Below are positions 54,330-62,146 of a stretch of 64,000 nt of DNA, in pieces; the first letter of the stretch is position 1, and the number at the start of each line of letters is the position of its first letter. Origin of the DNA: Maritimibacter alkaliphilus HTCC2654. GTDB taxonomy: Bacteria; Pseudomonadota; Alphaproteobacteria; Rhodobacterales; Rhodobacteraceae. A model generated the notes under the pieces. That model saw only the letters and a list, made by a program, of their open reading frames with translations. It searched no databases and had not been told where the DNA came from. The translations under genes were made by a program, and so were the position numbers. Location: assembly GCF_000152805.1 (NCBI RefSeq), contig NZ_CH902578.1, positions 2,156,883 through 2,220,882 on the forward strand, read 5' to 3'.

Positions 54330-56408
54330 TCAGTCCTCCGGGGCCTCGCCCCCGAACAGCGACTGATAAAACCCCTCAGCCACAAGCCGATGTCCGAAGA
54401 AATTCGGATGGAACGTCCCCGAGACCGAGGTGTTGCGCGTCGCGACCCGCACGAGGCTCGGCTGGATCAGCACGCTGTCGTTCGCCGTTCGGATCGCGCG
54501 CCCGGCGACGCGGTAGCCGTAGGGGTCGAGATCTTCGATGTTCCAGTGACCGGGCCGGCCTTGGGGCACGAGATGCGGCAGCGCCAGATGTTCGCCGGTC
54601 CACCAGCCGTGACCCACGAAGGCATCGCGCGTTTCGCACACGAAACTGATCCCGAGCTCCTGCGCCGTATCCGCCAGCCTGACCCGGAAGGTGTCGAAGA
54701 AATCCAGCGCCTTCCACGCTTCTTCCTCGGTCACCACGTATTCCCATTGTTTCGTCCACGAGATCACGCGCGTCGCCTCGTCGATCCCGTTCCAGGCACT
54801 GAGATCGTCATAGGTATCGCTTTGTGCGCCATAGACGACCTGATCCGTATAGCGCAGCCGCGCGCAGGGCGGCGTAACCGGCGGGACGGTGCGCAAGGGG
54901 TCTGGATATTGCGCCATGGAAATCGCCTCGGCCGGAACCCCGAGCCGGTGCTTGAGGATCGAGACCGCCAGCGAAAAACGCTGGTCAATGCCGCCGACAA
55001 GCTGCCCGTTCCGCTCGGTCCCGGTCAAAAGGTCCATCGCGTCATAGCCATTGGCACCACGCAGACGGGCGCAGCGCGCATAGGCCGCCGGGTGCAATCT
55101 TTTGTCCGCCTGATAGACCGGCGGCGGGCAGACCGCTGGGGCCGCGATGGATTTCAGCCAGCTATCCTCGTAATCGACCGGCAGAATGTAGTAGCGCACC
55201 ATCTCGCCGAAGGCGACGTCATTGCCGCCGATGGACAGAAACACATGGTCCGGCACCCTGAGTTCGTCACAGTCCATCAACCCGTCGTGCGGATAGGATC
55301 GGCTGATCCCCCCCGCCTCGCGCGCCGGGCGCATCCAGGGTTCCGAGCGCCCCCCCGGTGCAAGCTCGGTTCCCCTATAAGTCCTTTCGAAGTCGCGGAT
55401 CGAAAGTCCGCCCAGTTCCTCGTCCGTCACCGGGAAATAATCGGGATGGGCGCGGTGGCGCGGGTTCTGCGAAAGCCCCCCGGCGCACAGATCCTGCACC
55501 ACCGCGTTGACCTGAGCATATCTCAGCCAGACCGGCCCGTCGGACCCCTCTTCGATCACGCGACGTTGCGGGAAGATGAGCCCGTCGAAAATCTCGGCCC
55601 CGCTGCACGAATAATGCAGAAACGACACGAACCGATGCGGGTCTTCGGAGGCAAGGCGCAGCGCGGTCAGGCCCTGGTAAGAGAAAAAGCTGCGATGGCA
55701 GGTGTTGTCGATCCAGCGCCGATCCGGTCCGGGTTCAAGGAATTGGCTGCGCCGTTCCGCAAGCCAGCCGATGTCGTTGGAATTGGGAAACCGCAGCGGT
55801 TTCCATTCGGCCGGCAGATCCGGGTTCCCCTCGCCCGAGGAATAGGAATCGCCCACCCCGACGATCACCATGTGCTCGGGCTTGATCCAGGCCAGCACGG
55901 TTTCCCCCCCGACCTCAACGGAAACGAAACTGCCCCTGAGCGGCACACGTGTATCGAAAGGCGCATCGCAGGGCTGCGGCGCCCCCCCTTCCCACATGCA
56001 CATCGCGCCCTCGGCAAGCGGGTCTTCGCCCTCGACCGTCAGCCGGAACCGGGCGGAAACGGTCGTCTGCGGGTCTTTCTCGTGCTTCACGAACCGCGTG
56101 ACCCGCGGCGAATGAAGCTGGCGTATCGGATCCCAATGAAGCGGCGCACCCGACCGGATGGCATCGGCATAGGGCGATTTCATGCCGCCGGGCCTGCGGT
56201 CGAGCCGGGCGTGCCAGCCGTCGAAACCCCCGTCCTCTTCGCGCAGCCGATACTCCTGAAACACGGCGGAAGGCAGGTTCAGCGCCTCGAACGGGCCGAA
56301 CCGATTGGTGATTTCCCAGTCGATCCGATAATCCGGCGCGGCGGTCGCCCCGCTTGCGACCAATGCCGCGACGATCCCCGAAAAAACCAACCTCATCCCG
56401 AATGCCAT
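54330..56408 (-). CDS. Secreted SGNH/GDSL-type hydrolase with large N-terminal domain
   Basis: A 692-residue exported protein (signal peptide ending ASGATA). After a beta-rich domain of about 170 residues come SGNH blocks: GVGDSYSSGEGNPD with the nucleophile Ser (about residue 185), a Cys-containing SCSGAE, LSIGGNDVAFG (block III Asn, about 393) and the catalytic His region HPNFFGH near residue 667. The long gap between blocks III and V is unusual. Such enzymes remove acyl or acetyl groups from lipids or glycans. I start at ATG 56408; a TTG 15 bases upstream is possible. Confidence 0.82.
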   Translation of the reverse strand: MAFGMRLVFSGIVAALVASGATAAPDYRIDWEITNRFGPFEALNLPSAVFQEYRLREEDGGFDGWHARLDRRPGGMKSPYADAIRSGAPLHWDPIRQLHSPRVTRFVKHEKDPQTTVSARFRLTVEGEDPLAEGAMCMWEGGAPQPCDAPFDTRVPLRGSFVSVEVGGETVLAWIKPEHMVIVGVGDSYSSGEGNPDLPAEWKPLRFPNSNDIGWLAERRSQFLEPGPDRRWIDNTCHRSFFSYQGLTALRLASEDPHRFVSFLHYSCSGAEIFDGLIFPQRRVIEEGSDGPVWLRYAQVNAVVQDLCAGGLSQNPRHRAHPDYFPVTDEELGGLSIRDFERTYRGTELAPGGRSEPWMRPAREAGGISRSYPHDGLMDCDELRVPDHVFLSIGGNDVAFGEMVRYYILPVDYEDSWLKSIAAPAVCPPPVYQADKRLHPAAYARCARLRGANGYDAMDLLTGTERNGQLVGGIDQRFSLAVSILKHRLGVPAEAISMAQYPDPLRTVPPVTPPCARLRYTDQVVYGAQSDTYDDLSAWNGIDEATRVISWTKQWEYVVTEEEAWKALDFFDTFRVRLADTAQELGISFVCETRDAFVGHGWWTGEHLALPHLVPQGRPGHWNIEDLDPYGYRVAGRAIRTANDSVLIQPSLVRVATRNTSVSGTFHPNFFGHRLVAEGFYQSLFGGEAPED

Positions 56409-56480
56409 GACGCGACCCCGCAAAATACGACGGGGCCGATCTTAACGCCCCTGCCCGGCAGGTGAAGGCGTCGGCGCGAC

Positions 56481-56517
56481 AAAAAAAGCGGCGCTCCCGA
56501 GGGTGGGGAACGCCGCT
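56481..56517 (-). terminator. Intrinsic terminator of phyR
   Basis: On the minus strand AGCGGCGTTCCC pairs with GGGAGCGCCGCT (one wobble) around a seven-base loop, then a run of seven Ts. It starts 23 bases after the phyR stop. Confidence 0.9.
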
Positions 56518-56539
56518 TCGCACCTTTAGTGTGGCTGGC

Positions 56540-57358
56540 TCAGGTCTCCAGCGTCTCGGTCGAGGAGAAGAACATCGCCTGGCTGACGGCCGAGCGCACC
56601 TGATCCTCGGAATAGGGTTTGGTGATGACGAAAGCCGGTTCGGGCCGCTCGCCGGTCAGGAGCCGTTCGGGGAAGGCGGTGATGAAGATCACCGGAATGT
56701 CCCCCGCGCTCTTGAGGATCGCGTTCACCGCGTCGATACCCGATGAGCCGTCGGCAAGCTGAATGTCCGACAGGATCAGGTCCGGCGTCTCTTTGCCCGC
56801 CAGATCGACGGCACCGCGTTCGGTCCGGGCGACGCCGGTGATCGCGTGGCCCATGTCGGCCACGATATCCTGAAGGTCCATCGCGATGATCGCCTCGTCC
56901 TCGATGACGAGGATGCGACCCTTCACGCTGTCTTCCATCTCGCGCCGTGCGACGGTGATGAGGTGGTTCACCTCGTCCTCGTCGAGATCCATGACCTTGG
57001 CGATGTCCGAGGTCGGAAACTCCTCGACCGTGTAAAGCAGCAACGCCTCGCGGGTGTTGGTCGTCAGCTTGGCCAGATGACGCTGGGCGCGGGCATGAAT
57101 GCCCTCTTCCCCCACTTCGACGGGCGAGCCGGAGCTTGACCAGATCTGGTGGAACGCGCGGAACAGCGCGACCTTGTGGTCATAGCCAAGTTCAAAGACC
57201 GAGCGATCTTCGAGCAGCGCCTCAAGCGTGGCCGCCGCATAGGTGTCGCCGGTCTTCTGGCTCCCGGTCAGTGCACGCGAGTAGCGCCGCAGATACGGAA
57301 GCAGCGCGGCGATCTTGACTGAGAGAAATTCTGTATCGGAGTCGGGCATCCCATCCAT
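56540..57358 (-). CDS. phyR: General stress response regulator PhyR
   Basis: A 272-residue response regulator with an N-terminal EcfG-like decoy domain (about residues 10-130; DIAKVMDLDEDEVNHLITVA is the sigma-4-like part) and a C-terminal receiver (VIEDEAIIAMDLQ; phospho-acceptor Asp in ILSDIQLADG near 196; Lys in VITKPYSE). When phosphorylated, the decoy binds NepR and frees the sigma factor EcfG. Two in-frame ATGs (57358, 57349) are possible. It is divergent from nepR-ecfG. Confidence 0.97.
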   Translation of the reverse strand: MDGMPDSDTEFLSVKIAALLPYLRRYSRALTGSQKTGDTYAAATLEALLEDRSVFELGYDHKVALFRAFHQIWSSSGSPVEVGEEGIHARAQRHLAKLTTNTREALLLYTVEEFPTSDIAKVMDLDEDEVNHLITVARREMEDSVKGRILVIEDEAIIAMDLQDIVADMGHAITGVARTERGAVDLAGKETPDLILSDIQLADGSSGIDAVNAILKSAGDIPVIFITAFPERLLTGERPEPAFVITKPYSEDQVRSAVSQAMFFSSTETLET

Positions 57359-57393
57359 CCCTGTTTATTTCCCCATTTTTTTCACGTTCGTCG

Positions 57394-57425
57394 GGAACAA
57401 AACACGCCGGACCGGGTTTGGTTCC
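57394..57425. promoter_or_regulatory. Overlapping divergent EcfG promoters for phyR and nepR-ecfG
   Basis: Plus strand: GGAAC (57394-57398), 17 bases, GTT (57416-57418), facing nepR. Minus strand: GGAAC (57425-57421), 17 bases, GTT (57403-57401), facing phyR. The two promoters overlap almost completely as an imperfect palindrome in one 32-base stretch. This fits known autoregulation of the PhyR-NepR-EcfG system by EcfG. Confidence 0.75.
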
Positions 57426-57488
57426 CGAAGACGGCAAAAAAAGTGTGCGCAATCGAGGCAGATAAGAAACGATGGGACACGGACGACT

Positions 57489-57650
57489 ATGACCAAGGAC
57501 AACGATAAGGATCGCTGGGACGAAAAGATCGACCAGAACCTCCGGAAAGTCTTTCAAAGCAAGCTAGACGAAGATGTACCGGACAAGTTCATGGAACTGT
57601 TGGCGCAACTGCGCGAGCAGGACGATCAGGGGTCCGCTCATGGCAAATGA
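57489..57650 (+). CDS. nepR: Anti-sigma factor NepR
   Basis: A 53-residue protein with the NepR core IDQNLRKVFQSKLDEDVPDK and FMELLAQLRE. NepR holds EcfG inactive until PhyR takes it away. It overlaps ecfG by 11 bases, an arrangement conserved in alphaproteobacteria. ATG 57489 is chosen because the conserved helix begins 15 residues later; the open frame extends upstream through the promoter. Confidence 0.93.
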   Translation: MTKDNDKDRWDEKIDQNLRKVFQSKLDEDVPDKFMELLAQLREQDDQGSAHGK

Positions 57651-58218
57651 TGTGCGACCTGTGGACCCGCGCGAAGCCGTTGTCGAGCATCTGCCGGCGA
57701 TGCGTGCCTTCGCCGCGAGCCTGACGCGAAACTCCGCCGCCGCCGACGACCTCGTGCAGGACACGATCGTCAAGGCATGGAAAAACTTCGACAAATTCAA
57801 ACCGGGCACCAACCTGCGCGCGTGGTTGTTCACCATCCTGCGCAACACCTTCTACTCGGACCTGCGCAAGAAAAAGCGCGAGGTCGAAGATGTGGACGGT
57901 GCCATGGCCAGCACGCTCAGCGAAAAGCCCCACCATGACGGACGGCTCGCGATGGCGGATTTCGAAAAGGTCTTCGCCGAACTGCCGGTCGAGCAGCGCG
58001 AAGCGCTGATCCTCGTCGGCGCCTCGGGCATGTCCTATGAGGAAGCCGCCGAGACCTGTGGCGTCGCCATCGGCACGATCAAGAGCCGGATCAACCGGGG
58101 CCGTGCCCGTCTGGCCGAGCTTCTCGAACTGAACGATGACGATGGACTGGAACTTACCGACAGCGCGACCATGGCCGTCCTGAATTCCGGAATGCAAGTG
58201 AGGAAGACCGGTCATTGA
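57640..58218 (+). CDS. ecfG: ECF sigma factor EcfG (general stress sigma factor)
   Basis: A 192-residue ECF sigma factor of the ECF15 (EcfG) class. Region 2 includes AFAASLTRNSAAADDLVQDT and LRAWLFTILRNTFYSDLRKK; region 4 includes SYEEAAETCGVAIGTIKSR. It directs RNA polymerase to general stress promoters (GGAAC and GTT elements) and is held by NepR. Start at ATG 57640. The TTG of the next gene overlaps its stop by four bases. Confidence 0.96.
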   Translation: MANDVRPVDPREAVVEHLPAMRAFAASLTRNSAAADDLVQDTIVKAWKNFDKFKPGTNLRAWLFTILRNTFYSDLRKKKREVEDVDGAMASTLSEKPHHDGRLAMADFEKVFAELPVEQREALILVGASGMSYEEAAETCGVAIGTIKSRINRGRARLAELLELNDDDGLELTDSATMAVLNSGMQVRKTGH

Positions 58219-59996
58219 TCAATACGTTCCGGGAACGGAGCCGGTCGCTTACCTTTCGGATCGCCGGTCTCCTTGCCATCGCGCTCTTGCCCGTTGGCCT
58301 CATTTCCGTTGCCACCACCTATCAACTGCTGGATCGTGCCGACCGCGATCTGGCGGACACGCTTCTGGCGCTCACGTCTGACGCCGCCGCCGAACAGGAG
58401 GCGGCGATCAGAACCGCGACCGGCGTGGCCAAGACCGTCGTGACCATGATCCCGGTCCTGCGCGAAGCGGGGTATCCGTGCGAGCAACCGATGTCCGCGC
58501 TGCTCAGAGACACGCCCGAGCTGTCCTTCATCGGGTATGTCGGGCGCAACGGCGATATTCTGTGTGCCTCCGACGCGATGGGGTCGAGCCTGGCGGAGCG
58601 GCCCCTGCACAAGGAATTCGTCGACAACCCCGGCCCGCGCGTCAAATTCTCGCTGCGCGGCTCGATCAGCCAGACCTCGGTCATCGTCGTGTCGCTTCCG
58701 GTCATCAACGGCGGCGATTACGACGGTTATGTCGTCGCCTCGCTGCCGCACCGCAGTCTCACCACACCGACCATCACGGATGAAGAGGCGGCGAGTCGCC
58801 CCCTCGAACTCATCACCTTCAATGGCGATGGCGAGGTTCTCACCTCGTCCTCGGACGCCACCAACCTTTCGGCGAACCTGCCTGCGAACCGATCCCTTCG
58901 GGCGCTTGCCGCCGGTGGCAGCGAAGTGGCCTTCATCGCCGAAAACGCGCGCGGCCAGCGCCGCGTGTTCGCGCTCGTCCCCATCGTGCAGGGACAGGTC
59001 TATGCGCTGGGAAGCTGGCAGTACCGCCGCAACACCGTGGCCAACGGCATGAGTTTCGGCACCTCGATGCTGTTTCCCCTGCTCATGTGGCTCGTCAGCC
59101 TTCTGGTCGCGTTCTACGCCGTGCAGCGCATGGTCATCAAACCGACACGCAACCTGCGCGCCCGGATGCTTCAGTTCATGCGCTCGCGCAAACTCGTCGA
59201 ACCGCGGGCCGACCGCCGTCTGCCGACGGAAATCCGGGACATGGAAGAAACCTGGATGCGGCTGGCCGAGAACATCCTGCATGACGAGGCCGAGCTTTAC
59301 GACACGATCCACCAGCGCACCGTTCTGTTGAAAGAGGTGCATCACCGGGTGAAGAACAACCTTCAGCTCATCGTGTCGATCCTTGGCATGAAGATCCGCA
59401 AGGCGCGCACGCCGGCCATCAAATCCGCGCTCGGCGACATTCAGCAGCGGGTCATGTCCATCGCCCGCGTCCACCAGAACCTTTACGAGACGTCGACGGC
59501 CGAACGGGTGCGGGCGGGCGAACTGCTCCAGACCATCGTCGCCCAGATGGTGAAATCCGCCCAGACCGGGGACTCCACCGACGTGCGGCTCGAAGCGCAT
59601 TACGACGACTGCGAGGTTTACCCGGATCAGGCGGTGCCCCTATCGCTCGCCGTTTCGGAACTGGTCACCAATGCGCTCAAACACATGGGGCCGACGAGCA
59701 CGGGAGAAACGCCGGTCATCGAGGTCCGGCTGGACTGTGCACCGGGAACGGACCGGGGCGTGGTGACCGTGCGAAACACGCTGGCGCTCGACCGGGAAGA
59801 GCCGGAGGACGACGTGTCCACCGGGCTGGGCGAGCAACTCGTGCGCGCTTTCGTGGGCACGATGGAGGCCAAGGTCACCCGCGACCAGACCGACACCCAT
59901 TACTCTGTCGTCATCGACTTCCCGATCCACGGTTTCGACGCCGAGATCATTCCCTCGGACCACACGCATCCGCCGATCCCGGTCGGGAACCGTTAG
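58215..59996 (+). CDS. HisKA_2 sensor histidine kinase, probable PhyR kinase
   Basis: A 593-residue membrane kinase: helix 1 near residues 14-36, a periplasmic sensor of about 240 residues (Cache-like, with two Cys in YPCEQP and ILCASD), helix 2 near 275-300, then a HAMP-like linker. The kinase core is HisKA_2, with phospho-acceptor His in LLKEVHHRVKNNLQ (about 376) and an ATP-binding domain with the N-box VSELVTNALKH and G-box GLGEQLV. HisKA_2/HWE kinases such as PhyK phosphorylate PhyR. Starts at TTG overlapping the ecfG stop. Confidence 0.9.
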   Translation: MINTFRERSRSLTFRIAGLLAIALLPVGLISVATTYQLLDRADRDLADTLLALTSDAAAEQEAAIRTATGVAKTVVTMIPVLREAGYPCEQPMSALLRDTPELSFIGYVGRNGDILCASDAMGSSLAERPLHKEFVDNPGPRVKFSLRGSISQTSVIVVSLPVINGGDYDGYVVASLPHRSLTTPTITDEEAASRPLELITFNGDGEVLTSSSDATNLSANLPANRSLRALAAGGSEVAFIAENARGQRRVFALVPIVQGQVYALGSWQYRRNTVANGMSFGTSMLFPLLMWLVSLLVAFYAVQRMVIKPTRNLRARMLQFMRSRKLVEPRADRRLPTEIRDMEETWMRLAENILHDEAELYDTIHQRTVLLKEVHHRVKNNLQLIVSILGMKIRKARTPAIKSALGDIQQRVMSIARVHQNLYETSTAERVRAGELLQTIVAQMVKSAQTGDSTDVRLEAHYDDCEVYPDQAVPLSLAVSELVTNALKHMGPTSTGETPVIEVRLDCAPGTDRGVVTVRNTLALDREEPEDDVSTGLGEQLVRAFVGTMEAKVTRDQTDTHYSVVIDFPIHGFDAEIIPSDHTHPPIPVGNR

Positions 59997-60011
59997 ACGA
60001 GATCGAACGTT
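59986..60011 (+). promoter_or_regulatory. Predicted EcfG promoter for csbD, inside the kinase gene end
   Basis: GGAAC (59986-59990), 17 bases, CGTT (60008-60011), close to the EcfG consensus. The -35 element lies in the final codons of the kinase gene. Predicted leader about 27 bases, containing the AAAGGAGG ribosome site. Confidence 0.7.
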
Positions 60012-60044
60012 TCGCTTGCATGCTGCAACGAAAGGAGGCTCCCG

Positions 60045-60242
60045 ATGAACTGGGACCAAGTGCAAGGCAAGTGGAAGCAGATCAAAGGTGACGCGCAGAC
60101 CCATTGGGGCGAGCTCACCAATGACGACCTCGACGTGATCAACGGCGACCGGACCAAGCTGGAAGGCATCCTTCAGGAGCGCTACGGCAAGTCCAAGGAA
60201 GAGGTCCAGCGGGAAGTCGACGACTGGCTCAACGCCGCCTGA
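60045..60242 (+). CDS. CsbD-family stress protein
   Basis: A 65-residue hydrophilic protein, MNWDQVQGKWKQIKGDAQTH, the CsbD family, which in Bacillus is controlled by the general stress sigma factor SigB. It contains the DDLDVINGDRTKLEG stretch. It is a helical bundle of unknown function. Here it is preceded by an EcfG-type promoter and a strong AAAGGAGG site, and followed by a terminator. Confidence 0.94.
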   Translation: MNWDQVQGKWKQIKGDAQTHWGELTNDDLDVINGDRTKLEGILQERYGKSKEEVQREVDDWLNAA

Positions 60243-60261
60243 TCCCGCCCCCTGAAACGCG

Positions 60262-60290
60262 AAAAGCCCCGCCTGAGCGGGGCTTTTCTT
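60262..60290. terminator. Bidirectional terminator between csbD and the glycine-zipper gene
   Basis: AAAAGCCCCGC and GCGGGGCTTTT form a perfect eleven-base stem around CTGA, with A- and T-runs at either side. It serves the two convergent genes. Confidence 0.92.
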
Positions 60291-60308
60291 TTGTCCATCG
60301 TGGCCGGA

Positions 60309-60578
60309 TCAGGCCGGGCAGGCCGCCTTGTAACGGTTGCCGGCGCTGTCCTGATAGATGCACATATTGCGCTCGTCCGCCGCGCGACCGATCAGGTTGC
60401 CTGCGGCCGCACCGGTCGCCGCACCCACGGCTGCACCCGCGAGCGAGCCCGAGGTCAGACCGCCGATCGCAGCACCCGTGGCCGCACCGACCGCCGTGCC
60501 GGTCGTTTGGTTCTGGGTTTCACACCCGGCGAGGAAAAGGGCCGAAGCGGCAGCGACCGCGAAAATTGGGGCTTTCAT
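60309..60578 (-). CDS. Glycine-zipper lipoprotein (17 kDa antigen-like)
   Basis: An 89-residue lipoprotein: signal peptide MKAPIFAVAAASALFLAGC with lipobox LAGC, then a glycine-zipper two-helix region (GTAVGAATGAAIGGLTSG and SLAGAAVGAATGAAAG). Such proteins sit in the outer membrane. A predicted EcfG promoter upstream (GGAAC 60651-60647, 17 bases, TGTT) suggests stress control. ATG 60578 follows GGAGAC. Confidence 0.88.
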   Translation of the reverse strand: MKAPIFAVAAASALFLAGCETQNQTTGTAVGAATGAAIGGLTSGSLAGAAVGAATGAAAGNLIGRAADERNMCIYQDSAGNRYKAACPA

Positions 60579-60625
60579 GATTGTCTCCTACGTTCCCTGT
60601 TTTTTGCAAGATTCGATGCAACACT

Positions 60626-60651
60626 AACAAACCTTGCGACAGATTTGTTCC
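60626..60651 (-). promoter_or_regulatory. Predicted EcfG promoter for the glycine-zipper gene
   Basis: On the minus strand: GGAAC (60651-60647), 17 bases, TGTT (60629-60626). The GTT core is right; the C preferred before it is T. Predicted leader about 40 bases. Confidence 0.55.
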
Positions 60652-60729
60652 GAAGTTTCCGTAGGTTCCGCAAATAAGCGGAGAGTCACCGGGAACCGCA
60701 GGTCCTGTCGGGTGGTTACCCATACCGCC

Positions 60730-61221
60730 ATGCTAGACACACTCGCCCAAGAATTCTCGACCACCACGTTCCTGCCGCTGGGCATCCTCGCCCTCCGTCT
60801 GGCGGGCGCTTTGCTCTTGTGCGGCCTGATCGGGTTCGAACGCGAGGCGCGCGACCGCCCGGCGGGACTGCGCACACATATGCTCGTCGGCATGGCCGCC
60901 GCCGTCTACTGCATCCTGATGCTGGAACTCATGAACCGGGGCGAGGCCTGGGGCGACGGGGCGCGCTATGACCCGATCCGCGTGATCGAGGCGGTGACCG
61001 CCGGTGTCGCCTTTCTTGCCGCCGGGATGATCGTTTTCAGCGGCGGCAAGGTTCAGGGCCTGACGACCGGGGCCTCACTCTGGCTGGCGGCCTCGGTCGG
61101 TCTGGCCTGCGGGCTGGGCCTGTGGGCGCTGGCGCTGATGGTTACCCTGCCCGCCATCACGATCGTTTGGCTCGTCGGTATCGCCGAACGGCGGCTTCAG
61201 GGGCGCGAGCGATCCGGATAG
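60730..61221 (+). CDS. MgtC/SapB-family membrane protein
   Basis: A 163-residue protein with four or five membrane helices and the MgtC motifs LCGLIGFEREARDRPAGLRTH (GFEREARDRPAGLRTHML) and VAFLAAGMIV. MgtC family proteins affect magnesium adaptation and ATP synthase activity in pathogens; the role of environmental homologues is unclear. ATG 60730 is used. A GGAAC-17-GGTT sequence at 60692-60717 could be an EcfG promoter but leaves a leader of only about five bases. Its 3' end overlaps the next gene by 25 bases. Confidence 0.88.
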   Translation: MLDTLAQEFSTTTFLPLGILALRLAGALLLCGLIGFEREARDRPAGLRTHMLVGMAAAVYCILMLELMNRGEAWGDGARYDPIRVIEAVTAGVAFLAAGMIVFSGGKVQGLTTGASLWLAASVGLACGLGLWALALMVTLPAITIVWLVGIAERRLQGRERSG

Positions 61222-62138
61222 GCCACCGCCGCCAGCCGCTGTTCGAACCCGGCCATCGCCGGCTCCACAAGCGAGAAGACCAGCCAGTCGGCCATGTGCC
61301 GTTTGCAGATCCGCGACCTGAGTGCAGGTGTAAGCTTCGCCGCCTGCCCCGCCGCCGCTTCGGAGATGTCGCTCAACGTCGGCAGGTTGTGCGAGCGCCG
61401 GAAATGTTCGAGCGAGGCCGAAACATGCTCGCTCACCCCGAGGAAGGAATAGGTCGACACCAGCCGCTCCAGCATCTCCGACACATTGCCAGCCTTGCCC
61501 ACGAGTTGCGCAAGCTGCGGGTTCGCGGGGGCGCCGTCGACATAGGACTCGAACGTCGGAAATTCCTCCAGAAACGCCGCGTGGTCCGGGTTGTCCGGCG
61601 ACGATTGCGCCACGTAGTCGGAAAACAGCCGGTCCGCCGGATTGCGAATGAAGCTCGCGAATTGCACTTCGCTGGCCCCCTTCACAACCTCGGACAAGCG
61701 CTTGAACTTGAGCGGCCCGGCAAGAGCCTGACGCAAGCGCCCCTTGGCCGCCTCCCGCGCGTCGAGCGCCGCCTGCCACTCGGCCTTGAGGTCACCGCCC
61801 AGCGCATTGGCCCCGATGGTCCGCGTGCGGTCGAACACGCCCTTGAGCGTGCCCATCACGGCATTGCCCGCAGTCATCGGCACATGGACGAAAAACAGGA
61901 TGTCGCGGTCGGTGCCGAACGATCCGGGGATCACCCGGCCCGGGTCGAAGCGCGCCAGTATCCGGTCGGCCAGCCCGTTGGGCAGCGCACCCAGCGCCAC
62001 CTCGGTCTCGGCCCTCAGATCGGCGGGCTGGTGTGCGGCAAAGGATGCGGGCGATGCGCCATCACCCTCACCCACAGGGGCGATCCCGCGCCGGTCGCGG
62101 GCGTTCAGTCGAACCAGATCTTGCAGTCTGCGGGACAT
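61197..62138 (-). CDS. Divergent sulfotransferase-like protein
   Basis: A 313-residue protein with weak sulfotransferase features: FFVHVPMTAGNAVMGTLK resembles the 5'-phosphosulfate loop (usually PKTAG, with Met here instead of the key Lys), and FASFIRNPADRLFSDY resembles the 3'-phosphate motif. The Lys change makes activity doubtful. ATG 62138 follows a strong GTAGGAGGTATC site. Not recognised beyond this resemblance. Confidence 0.55.
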   Translation of the reverse strand: MSRRLQDLVRLNARDRRGIAPVGEGDGASPASFAAHQPADLRAETEVALGALPNGLADRILARFDPGRVIPGSFGTDRDILFFVHVPMTAGNAVMGTLKGVFDRTRTIGANALGGDLKAEWQAALDAREAAKGRLRQALAGPLKFKRLSEVVKGASEVQFASFIRNPADRLFSDYVAQSSPDNPDHAAFLEEFPTFESYVDGAPANPQLAQLVGKAGNVSEMLERLVSTYSFLGVSEHVSASLEHFRRSHNLPTLSDISEAAAGQAAKLTPALRSRICKRHMADWLVFSLVEPAMAGFEQRLAAVAYPDRSRP

Positions 62139-62146
62139 GATACCTC

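Noticed and set aside
60692..60717. A possible EcfG promoter (GGAAC-N17-GGTT) before the mgtC-like gene
   Set aside because: The leader would be only about five bases, with no room for a ribosome site; kept only as a note in the gene entry.
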